Below, piece by piece: positions 32,716 to 39,182 of a stretch of 64,000 nt of DNA. Source of the stretch: Agromyces sp. ISL-38 (GTDB taxonomy: Bacteria > Actinomycetota > Actinomycetes > Actinomycetales > Microbacteriaceae); NCBI RefSeq assembly GCF_018613935.1, contig NZ_JAGGPF010000001.1:372001-436000 (forward strand), given 5' to 3'. Each line of letters begins with the position of its first letter. Position 1 is the first letter of the stretch. The position numbers were made by a program, and so were the translations under genes. A model generated the notes under the pieces. That model saw only the letters and a list, made by a program, of their open reading frames with translations, ran no database searches and was not told the DNA's origin.

Positions 32716-33735
32716 ATGAGCGGAAAGAGAGTCGGGATCACCGACGTCGCGTCCGCTGCCGGAGTGTCGATCACCACGGTGTCGCATGCGCTGAGCGGCC
32801 AGGGCAAGGTCAGCGATCGGACGCGACAGCGGGTCGTCGATGTCGCGGCTGAGCTCGGCTACGCTCCGAACCGGCTTGCCAGCGGCTTGCGCTCGAAACG
32901 CACCGGAGTCATCGGCCTGGTGAGCGACGAAGTGGCGACGACGCCGTTCGCGGGTCGAATCGTGCTCGGCGCCCAAGAGGCGGCATCCGATCGCGGCTGG
33001 TTGATCGTCGTTGTGAACTCCGGCAACGACCGGCTCATCGAGCAGCGGCAGATCGACACGTTGCTGGCGCAGCAGGTCGACGCGATCGTGTACGCGACCA
33101 TGTACCATCGCCCGTCGACAGTGCCGGCGGCCCTGCGCTCGATCCCCACCGTTCTCGTGAACACGCGAGACGAGGGCTTCGATACGTGTTGGGTCGTCCC
33201 CGACTCGTTCAACATCGGCAAGGATGCCACGAGCCACCTCATCGACCACGGGCACGAACGCATCGCCCACCTCACGATCGAGCAGCCAGGGCTCGGGAGG
33301 GACGGCCGGGTCGCCGGGTACCGTGCGGCGATGGAGGAGCACGGGCTCGCGCCGATCATCGTGAGCACCACCGAGGGCGCGACGGCCGTCGGCGGACGCG
33401 AAGCGGCCGAGCAGCTGTTCGACCGGCATCCCGACGTGACCGCCGTATTCTGCTTCAACGATCAGATGGCCATGGGCCTCTATCAGACCGCTGCGAAGCA
33501 CGGCGTGCAGGTGCCCGACGATCTCTCGGTCGTCGGCGTCGACAACCTCGAGCTCGTGGCGGGCGCGCTGCTCCCGGGCCTGACCACCATCGCGCTGCCC
33601 CATTACGAGATGGGGCGATGGGCGATCGACCAGGTCGAGCGCGTGCTCGAGCACGAGGATCCGCCACCCGTGGTTCACGAGCGGTACCGCTGCGAGCTCG
33701 TCGAGCGCGACTCAGTGGCCCGTCTGCGCCGCTGA
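32716..33735 (+). CDS. LacI-family transcriptional regulator (orphan)
   Basis: 339 residues from ATG 32716. The N-terminal helix-turn-helix and hinge helix are standard (GITDVASAAGVSITTVSHALSGQGKVSDRTRQRVVDVAAELGYAPNRLASGLRSKRTGVIGLV), followed by a periplasmic-binding-like sensor domain with VFCFNDQMAMGLYQTAAKHGVQVPDDLSVVGVDN. No sugar genes lie next to it; it follows efeB by 71 nt and precedes a toxin-antitoxin pair. Its target is unknown. The palindrome GAAGCGCTTC at 3853 is a possible binding site. Confidence 0.9.
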   Translation: MSGKRVGITDVASAAGVSITTVSHALSGQGKVSDRTRQRVVDVAAELGYAPNRLASGLRSKRTGVIGLVSDEVATTPFAGRIVLGAQEAASDRGWLIVVVNSGNDRLIEQRQIDTLLAQQVDAIVYATMYHRPSTVPAALRSIPTVLVNTRDEGFDTCWVVPDSFNIGKDATSHLIDHGHERIAHLTIEQPGLGRDGRVAGYRAAMEEHGLAPIIVSTTEGATAVGGREAAEQLFDRHPDVTAVFCFNDQMAMGLYQTAAKHGVQVPDDLSVVGVDNLELVAGALLPGLTTIALPHYEMGRWAIDQVERVLEHEDPPPVVHERYRCELVERDSVARLRR

Positions 33736-33757
33736 ACCAGGCATCTTCTTCGGTTGG

Positions 33758-33800
33758 CACTATATGTCCATAGTGTCACTGTGTACACATCTGCTATTCT
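33758..33800 (+). promoter_or_regulatory. Promoter and operators of the toxin-antitoxin operon
   Basis: TATTCT (33795-33800) lies 6 nt before ATG 33807, implying a leaderless mRNA. Upstream are two palindromes: CACTAT-N6-ATAGTG (33758-33775) and TGTGTACACA (33780-33789). The TGTACA core is the motif bound by YefM-type antitoxins, which supports autoregulation. Confidence 0.6.
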
Positions 33801-33806
33801 TTGGGC

Positions 33807-34070
33807 ATGGTTGCAGTGAATAGATCGGTCACTACACGGGAATTGCGTCAGGATCTCGCGTCCGTGCTGGGGCGAGCCGCGTTCGGACATGAGCGGGTCG
33901 GGATCACCCGTCACGGGAAGCTCGCTGCGGTCGTGATCGGCGTCGACGACCTCGAGGCGCTCGAGGCGTTCGAGATGATTCGCGACGTCGAGGAGTTCAA
34001 GGCCGCGAAGGCTGTCGACGACGGCGAGCGTGTCTCGCTTGCCGACGTGCGCGCCGAGCTCGCCGAGTGA
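33807..34070 (+). CDS. Phd/YefM-family antitoxin
   Basis: 87 residues from ATG 33807. The N-terminal Phd/YefM DNA-binding fold is recognisable (SVTTRELRQDLASVLGRAAFGHERVGITRHGKLAAVVIGVDDLEALEAFE), followed by an acidic, presumably disordered toxin-binding tail (EFKAAKAVDDGERVSLADVRAELAE). The stop overlaps the toxin start (GTGA). It would neutralise the RelE-like toxin and repress its own operon at the TGTACA palindrome. Confidence 0.88.
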   Translation: MVAVNRSVTTRELRQDLASVLGRAAFGHERVGITRHGKLAAVVIGVDDLEALEAFEMIRDVEEFKAAKAVDDGERVSLADVRAELAE

Positions 34071-34333
34071 CGCGGTATGCGGTCGAGCTCACTGGTTCGG
34101 CGGCCAAGCAGCTGCGCAAGTTGGATCAGGTCGCACGACGTCGCGTGCTCGTCGTACTGACCGAGCTGGAGGTGGATCCGCGACCCCCAGACGTCAAGAA
34201 GCTCGTGGGTCTCGACAACGCGTGGCGTATCCGTATCGGCGACTATCGGGTCCTCTATGAGATTGTCGATGAGCTCGTGCTCGTCACCGTCTTCAGGATC
34301 GCGAATCGACGCGACGTCCACCGCGACCTCTGA
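34067..34333 (+). CDS. RelE/ParE-superfamily toxin
   Basis: 88 residues from GTG 34067, coupled to the antitoxin. The compact fold is typical: YAVELTGSAAKQLRKLDQVARRRVLVVLTEL, then VKKLVGLDNAWRIRIGDYRVLYEIVDELVLVTVFRIANRRDVHRDL, with the RIRIGDYRVLYEI strand and late basic residues of ribosome-dependent RelE mRNA interferases. The stop codon lies near the left arm of a shared terminator. RelE activity is inferred from family only. Confidence 0.88.
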   Translation: MTRYAVELTGSAAKQLRKLDQVARRRVLVVLTELEVDPRPPDVKKLVGLDNAWRIRIGDYRVLYEIVDELVLVTVFRIANRRDVHRDL

Positions 34334-34372
34334 CGCCGGCCAGGTGGCCCACCCGGCGGAAGCCGGCGTCAG
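34330..34372. terminator. Bidirectional terminator between toxin and LysM genes
   Basis: Perfect 11-bp stem, CTGACGCCGGC (34330-34340) with GCCGGCGTCAG (34362-34372), 21-nt loop. The arms overlap the stop codons of both converging genes. Confidence 0.72.
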
Positions 34373-34893
34373 CCGGTCTTCGTCCAGTCGAGGTTGATGA
34401 CGTCGCCGATGTAGACGGTCTCGCCGAAGTCGTGGATCTGCGGGTTCATGCGCAGCAGCTGCTGTTGCGGCAGCTCGAAGCGCTGGGCGATGTCGAAGAA
34501 GTAATCGCCCTCGACGACGGTGTAGCTTACGGGCATCCCGCTGCCGTCGGTCACAGGTGTGCCCATCGCACCCCGCGTTGCGCCCAGGTCGTAGGCCGGG
34601 CCCCATTCGACGACCGGCGCCGGTGCGTTGGGCACCGGCGCGGCGGGCGGCGCCGGCTCGGCGGGTGGCGCGGGAGCGGCCGTCGGCTCGGGCGTGGGCG
34701 TCGGCGTCGCCGTGACCGTCGCCGTGATCGTCACCGGTGGCGGTGTGGGTATCGGGGCTGCGGTGCATCCGCTCAGTACGAGTGCCGTAAGGCTCGCGGA
34801 TGCCGCTGCCTTACCGATCTTGTGCCCCACACGGCCCCCCGCCGATGCCGAGGGCGCTCCCCGTCGCGGCGCCCGTCGCACCACTCTATCCAT
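34369..34893 (-). CDS. LysM-domain lipoprotein
   Basis: 174 residues from ATG 34893 (GTG 34830 is an alternative start closer to the signal peptide). After a basic head, ASASLTALVLSGC gives a lipobox with Cys43. A long Pro/Ala/Thr-rich linker (about 45-105) spans the wall region, and a C-terminal LysM follows (SYTVVEGDYFFDIAQRFELPQQQLLRMNPQI...DVINL), which binds peptidoglycan glycan chains. There is no catalytic domain, so it is probably a structural wall-binding protein. Confidence 0.82.
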   Translation of the reverse strand: MDRVVRRAPRRGAPSASAGGRVGHKIGKAAASASLTALVLSGCTAAPIPTPPPVTITATVTATPTPTPEPTAAPAPPAEPAPPAAPVPNAPAPVVEWGPAYDLGATRGAMGTPVTDGSGMPVSYTVVEGDYFFDIAQRFELPQQQLLRMNPQIHDFGETVYIGDVINLDWTKTG

Positions 34894-35129
34894 CGGCCGA
34901 CATCTCAGCGCGGCGGCGTCCGCTGACCATGTCGTCGAGCAGCGCGGCGACCGCGAATGACCAAGGAGGTCGCGGGCCCGCTCGCGCAGGTGGGCGTCCT
35001 CGACGACGTCGCGGCCGGATGAGGCATGTTCGCGCGACACGCCGTCGAGCGGAGGCCCGCGATCGGCGCGTCGCCGGATGTTGCCTCATCCGCAGTCGCG
35101 CGGTGGTGATGTCGATACGCGTCGCGCCG

Positions 35130-35690
35130 CTACCCGCGGAGGGCGGATTGGCGCAGACGCCAGCGCTCGTACTCGAGCCACGGGTCGTCGACGCCGGCGC
35201 CGACCTCGGCGAGATGCGCCAGGAGCGCGTCGTGCACGGCGAACCACTCGGTGCCGGGGTAGCGGTGCGCCGCGAACTGCTCGTCTCGTCGCCGCTCGAG
35301 GGCGCGGCCGCCGCGCTCGAACGCGAGCACCACGTCGTGCGGAATGCTCGCGAGCCGAAGCCGAGGATTCGCCGAGGTGCCGATCTTGATCTGATCGCGG
35401 TACCGGATGTAGTAGACGACCTCGACCCTCGGACGCTCGAACTCGTCGTCGGGAATGTCGCCCACCCGCCACTCGCATTCTGCGCACAGCCACCCCGACG
35501 GATACCGCACGCCGATGCGCGAGCCGCAGGCCAGACACGGGCTCGGCAGCAGGTCGACGACCCCTGCATCGTGAGCCACCCAGTCGTTGGCGACGAGCAG
35601 GTGCTCGTTGCACAGGTTCAGCGGCGCATCGGCGTCGACCGGCCCCGAGCACGGGTGCCCATCGGCGAGCACGATGCCACATCGGCTCAT
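35130..35690 (-). CDS. GIY-YIG-like (T5orf172/MUG113 type) protein with zinc fingers
   Basis: 186 residues from ATG 35690; TAGCCT lies 6 nt upstream on the minus strand, so the mRNA is probably leaderless. The N-terminal third has two Cys clusters: CGIVLADGHPC...LCNEH and CLACG...WLCAEC, likely zinc-binding. The C-terminal part, VVYYIRYRDQIKIGTSANPRLRLASIPHDVVLAFERGGRALERRRDEQFAAHRYPGTEWFAV, follows the GIY-YIG pattern (YYI...IKIGTS...R...L...E...F...EWF). Such proteins are nucleases or nuclease-like; activity and target are not known here. Confidence 0.78.
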   Translation of the reverse strand: MSRCGIVLADGHPCSGPVDADAPLNLCNEHLLVANDWVAHDAGVVDLLPSPCLACGSRIGVRYPSGWLCAECEWRVGDIPDDEFERPRVEVVYYIRYRDQIKIGTSANPRLRLASIPHDVVLAFERGGRALERRRDEQFAAHRYPGTEWFAVHDALLAHLAEVGAGVDDPWLEYERWRLRQSALRG

Positions 35691-35790
35691 GCCAGCAGGC
35701 TAGCCCCGCCCCCCGACACCTGCCTGTGGAAGGGCTGCGCGAGCAGGTGGCCGGCCTTCCGACCGACCACCTGGCTCGATCACGCGATCG

Positions 35791-36273
35791 TCACACCGCG
35801 GTGCGTCCGCGTGGGGTGCGCGCCCGGGTCGCCAGGTCCCGCCCGACGAAGATGCCGAGGAGGACCATGCCCACGCCGAGCACGAGGTGCAGCCAGCCGT
35901 CTGCGGCGTTCATCGGCACGAAGTTCGCGGGGTTCTCACCGGTCACGATGAGGCCGTAGACCCAGAGCACGAGATACACCACGCCGCCCCAGATCAGGAA
36001 GTTCCGCGATCCGGCCGCACTTCGCGCGAAGGCCAGGCCGGCGACACCGAAGAGCACGTGCACGATGTTGTGGAGAATCGACACCTGGAACACGCCGAGG
36101 AGCAGCGCTCCCGATTCGTGGCCCGCGAAGGTCATCGAGTCGACGTCGGTCGTCAGCCCGGGAATGAATCCGGCGATGCCGACGACGAGGAACACGATCC
36201 CGACGACCAATGCGACCTTCTGCACCGCTGTCTCTGCGTAGCCGCGGTCGGCGACGCTCCTGGTTTCGCTCAT
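35791..36273 (-). CDS. DUF4383 four-helix membrane protein
   Basis: 160 residues from ATG 36273, with a strong GAAGGAGG site upstream. Four hydrophobic helices: VALVVGIVFLVVGIAGFIPG, SGALLLGVFQVSILHNIVHVLFGVAGLAFA (characteristic SILHNIVH), FLIWGGVVYLVLWVYGLI and GWLHLVLGVGMVLLGIFVG. This matches the widespread actinobacterial DUF4383 family of unknown function. Confidence 0.83.
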   Translation of the reverse strand: MSETRSVADRGYAETAVQKVALVVGIVFLVVGIAGFIPGLTTDVDSMTFAGHESGALLLGVFQVSILHNIVHVLFGVAGLAFARSAAGSRNFLIWGGVVYLVLWVYGLIVTGENPANFVPMNAADGWLHLVLGVGMVLLGIFVGRDLATRARTPRGRTAV

Positions 36274-36430
36274 GGTCTGCCTCCTTCGGTTGGTCGCGAT
36301 CTCCGTCGCGCCTGCAGACCAACTGCACCACGACCAGCCCCGTTTGCGTAGTCCCTTGACATTCGCTGGGAGTTCGGTCCACGTTTTCGGCAGCTGACCG
36401 GGCATTGATGCTCTTGCAATACCCGGCTGC

Positions 36431-37930
36431 TCAGGCGAGCGCCAGCAGCGTCTCGCGAATGCGGTCGAGCCCCTCGGCGAGCAGCGTGTCGCCGGGGCCG
36501 GCGTACCCGAGCACGATGCCGGGCTGCTCGTCTCCGGGCACCGCCGAGTAGTCGGCGAGGGGCGCGACGGCCACCCCTTCGGCGGCCAACCGGGCGACGA
36601 CGGCGACGGATGCCGCGTGGCTCGCGAGCCCGATCACCGCGTGCAGCCCGCCGTCGAGTCCCGAGAGCGGTGCCCGGTCTATGCCGTCGAGGGCATGCAG
36701 CACGAGCCGCCGCCGGTGCGCGTAGTCACGCCGGGTCACCGCGATGTGCCGGCGCACGGCCCCGCTCGCGAGCAGCGCCGCGACCGCCTCTTGCGCGACA
36801 CCGGGCACCGGGCACGGCTCGTCGGCGCGGATGCCGCCGATGGCCTCGCGAAGCCCCGCGCTCCGCGGCAGCACGAGGTAGCCGAGCCGGAGCCACGGCG
36901 TCAGCACTTTCGAGAAGCTGCCCACGAGCACGACGTGCTCGCCGCGATCGAGCGAGGCGAGGGCGGGCAGTGGTGCACCGAGGTGGCGGAACTCGCTGTC
37001 GTAGTCGTCTTCGATGACGAGCGCGTCGGCGGCGCGCGCCCACTCGAGCAGCTCGAGCCGCGCGGCCACCGGAAGGCGCCCGCCGAGCGGGTACTGGTGA
37101 CTCGGCGTGACCATGACGGCATGCGGCGGCTGCGGCATCCGTGCGACCGACGCGACGACGAGTCCGTCGGCGTCGACGGCCACCGGCACCGTGCGGGCGC
37201 CGCGGTGCTCGAGCGTGCGGCGAGCCGAGGGGTAGCCGGGATGCTCGACGGCGATCACCGGCGTGCCGTCGACGAGAACACGGAGAGCGGATGCCACGAG
37301 TGTCAGGGCCTCGCTCGTTCCCGCCGTGACGACCACGTCGTCGGCCGAGCACGCGACCCCGCGGGCCTGCCGCAAGTGGTCGGCGATCTCGGCGCGGAGG
37401 CTCGGCACCCCGAACGGCGGCGGCGGCACCGCGGGGATCTCGAGCGACGCGGCGTGCCGCCAGGCCGCGCGCCAGGCGCGGGTGTCGAGGCGCGCCGTCG
37501 AGGGCCGCCCGGGGAGCAGGTCGATGCGCGCACGGATGGCGCCGGCCGAACTGGGCGGCGCCGCGGCATCCGTCGATCCGGTCGCTTGGCTCGCGGGGCC
37601 CGCCGGTGCCGTGCGCGCACCCGAGCTCGTCGCGACCGCCACTCGTTCGTGCTCGATCGCCGCGACCGCCACTCGCTCGCGCTCGATCGCGGCGACGCGC
37701 GTGGCCGCCCCCTGCCGCATCTCGAGGTACCCCTCGCCGGCGAGCTGCTCGAACGCCGCGACGACCGCACTGCGCGAGACGCCGAGCTCAGACGCGAGCG
37801 CCCGCGTCGACGGAACCGGATCGCCGGGGCGCAGCGCACCCGTGAGGATGCCACGCCGGAGTCCGGCGACGAGCTGCACCCCGATCGGCTGCGCTGCGTC
37901 GCGGTCGATGACGAGCAGGGGGCCGTCCAT
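36431..37930 (-). CDS. MocR/PdxR-type GntR regulator with aminotransferase domain
   Basis: 499 residues from ATG 37930, preceded by GAGGAGGG. A GntR winged helix (about 15-75: QPIGVQLVAGLRRGILTGALRPGDPVPSTRALASELGVSRSAVVAAFEQLAGEGYL) is joined to a fold-type I aminotransferase-like domain that binds PLP (GVPSLRAEIADHLRQARGVACSADDVVVTAGTSEAL; lysine expected in VLVGSFSKVLTPWLRLGYLV). The linker carries a 10-residue tandem duplication (ERVAVAAIEH/ERVAVAAI type) encoded by a 30-nt repeat near 37631-37690. Divergent from a PNPOx-like gene, the usual MocR arrangement, with direct-repeat operators between. Confidence 0.9.
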   Translation of the reverse strand: MDGPLLVIDRDAAQPIGVQLVAGLRRGILTGALRPGDPVPSTRALASELGVSRSAVVAAFEQLAGEGYLEMRQGAATRVAAIERERVAVAAIEHERVAVATSSGARTAPAGPASQATGSTDAAAPPSSAGAIRARIDLLPGRPSTARLDTRAWRAAWRHAASLEIPAVPPPPFGVPSLRAEIADHLRQARGVACSADDVVVTAGTSEALTLVASALRVLVDGTPVIAVEHPGYPSARRTLEHRGARTVPVAVDADGLVVASVARMPQPPHAVMVTPSHQYPLGGRLPVAARLELLEWARAADALVIEDDYDSEFRHLGAPLPALASLDRGEHVVLVGSFSKVLTPWLRLGYLVLPRSAGLREAIGGIRADEPCPVPGVAQEAVAALLASGAVRRHIAVTRRDYAHRRRLVLHALDGIDRAPLSGLDGGLHAVIGLASHAASVAVVARLAAEGVAVAPLADYSAVPGDEQPGIVLGYAGPGDTLLAEGLDRIRETLLALA

Positions 37931-37941
37931 GCACCCTCCTC

Positions 37942-37975
37942 AACTGGACTGGTGGATACCGCGTGAACTGGACTG
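37942..37975. promoter_or_regulatory. Direct-repeat operator for the MocR regulator
   Basis: AACTGGACTG occurs twice in the same orientation (37942-37951 and 37966-37975), 24 bp apart and so on nearly the same helix face, in the divergent intergenic region. MocR proteins typically bind direct repeats of this kind. Confidence 0.65.
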
Positions 37976-38015
37976 TCAAGGCGACCAGTATGCCCGCGAC
38001 ACTAGCAGCGTGACC

Positions 38016-38678
38016 ATGACGAACACCAGTGCCCAGCGCCGCATCCGCCGCCTCGCCGAACGCCAGACCCACGACCGCGACGCGCTCTTCGAGCTGCTCG
38101 ACAGCGAGCTCGTCGGCCATCTCGCGTCCGCGGTCGACGGTATGCCCGTGGTCGTGCCGATGGGATTCGCACGCGATGGCGACCACGTGCTCGTGCACGG
38201 ATCGACCGGCGGTGGGTTCGCCTTGCGCGCCGCGGCCGAGCGGGCGACGGTGGCCTTCGCCGTCACCGCGCTCGACGGCCTCGTGTTCGCCCGCTCGCTC
38301 TTCGACAGCTCGATGAACTACCGCAGCGCGGTCGTCTACGGGGTGCTCGAACCGGTCGAGGGAGAGCGAGCGGATGCCGCCCTCCTCGCACTCTCGGAAC
38401 GGCTCATGCCGGGCCGATCGGCCGAAGTGCGCGCGATGACCCGCAAGGAGGTCGCGGCCACTCGCGTGCTGCGCCTCCCGCTCGACGACGTGGTCATGAA
38501 GGCGCGGGCGGCCGGGCCGTCCGAGGCGGCCGACGACGGCGAGGACCACACGATCTGGGCCGGCGTGGTGCCGCTCGGGCGCGCATGGGGTGCGCCCGTC
38601 CCCTCAGGGCTGACACCTGCCGGCACCCTGACACCGAAATCGGTGGCGGCACTGGCGACGCCGATTCCCGCGAACTGA
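38016..38678 (+). CDS. Pyridoxamine 5'-phosphate oxidase-like flavin/F420-type protein
   Basis: 220 residues from ATG 38016 (GTG 38010 is an in-frame alternative; no ribosome site before either, so the mRNA may be leaderless). The split-barrel FMN-binding fold is visible: LFELLDSELVGHLASAVDGMPVVVPMGFARDGDHVLVHGSTGGGFALRAAAERATVAFAVTALDGLVFARSLFDSSMNYRSAVVYGVLEPV. It is not canonical PdxH. Proteins of this type are common targets of divergently transcribed MocR regulators. Exact reaction unknown. Confidence 0.83.
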   Translation: MTNTSAQRRIRRLAERQTHDRDALFELLDSELVGHLASAVDGMPVVVPMGFARDGDHVLVHGSTGGGFALRAAAERATVAFAVTALDGLVFARSLFDSSMNYRSAVVYGVLEPVEGERADAALLALSERLMPGRSAEVRAMTRKEVAATRVLRLPLDDVVMKARAAGPSEAADDGEDHTIWAGVVPLGRAWGAPVPSGLTPAGTLTPKSVAALATPIPAN

Positions 38679-38707
38679 AGACTCGACTGTTGGAAAGGGG
38701 GTGCGTG

Positions 38708-38818
38708 ATGTTCGCAACCATGCTCGTACTTGCTCTGATCGCCGCGCTGGCGATCACCGCTGCGTTCGTGCAGTTCCGGCGCGACGGCTACCACCGTACG
38801 CCGACGCTGCAGCACTGA
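38708..38818 (+). CDS. 36-residue single-helix membrane peptide
   Basis: ATG 38708 (in-frame GTG 38705) preceded by GGAAAGGGGG at 38691-38700, a strong ribosome site. Residues 1-22 (MFATMLVLALIAALAITAAFVQ) form one membrane helix, followed by a basic, His-containing tail FRRDGYHRTPTLQH. It lies 29 nt after the PNPOx-like gene and is closed by a terminator. Function unknown. Confidence 0.65.
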   Translation: MFATMLVLALIAALAITAAFVQFRRDGYHRTPTLQH

Positions 38819-38853
38819 GCTGAAGAACGACCAGTCGCGCTCGACCCCACCCT

Positions 38854-38883
38854 CCTCAGACCGTGGAACTCCACGGTCTGAGG
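38854..38883 (+). terminator. Hairpin terminator
   Basis: Perfect 13-bp stem (38854-38866 with 38871-38883) with an AACT loop, 35 nt after the small peptide gene. Confidence 0.78.
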
Positions 38884-38999
38884 CGCGCCCGCCGCCCCGT
38901 GCGGAGAAATAGGGCGATCGCCCGATGAGCGGGTGGGGCCTTAGCGAGCACGCTGGAGGCATCCGGTCGGAGAGGCCGGATCGAAAACCAGGAGGAATC

Positions 39000-39182
39000 A
39001 TGCAGTTCTCGGCTGATCTCGTCGCCCTGCAGACGCACCACGCCGACGTGCACCGCTCCGAGCGGGAGCTCGCCGTGCGGCGCAGCATCGAGGAGCGGCG
39101 CTCGGGCGACGTGACGTCGCCCGAGGCGGCGCCGAGCCGCAACCGCGGCCACCACTTCGTAGTGCGCCTCGCCCTGCGGTGA
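39000..39182 (+). CDS. 60-residue hypothetical protein coupled to LuxR-type regulator
   Basis: ATG 39000 with a strong AGGAGGA site at 38990-38996. The product is soluble, His- and Arg-rich (MQFSADLVALQTHHADVHRS, ending NRGHHFVVRLALR). Its TGA overlaps the GTG start of the large regulator (GTGA), so the two may be co-translated. No recognisable family. Confidence 0.6.
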   Translation: MQFSADLVALQTHHADVHRSERELAVRRSIEERRSGDVTSPEAAPSRNRGHHFVVRLALR

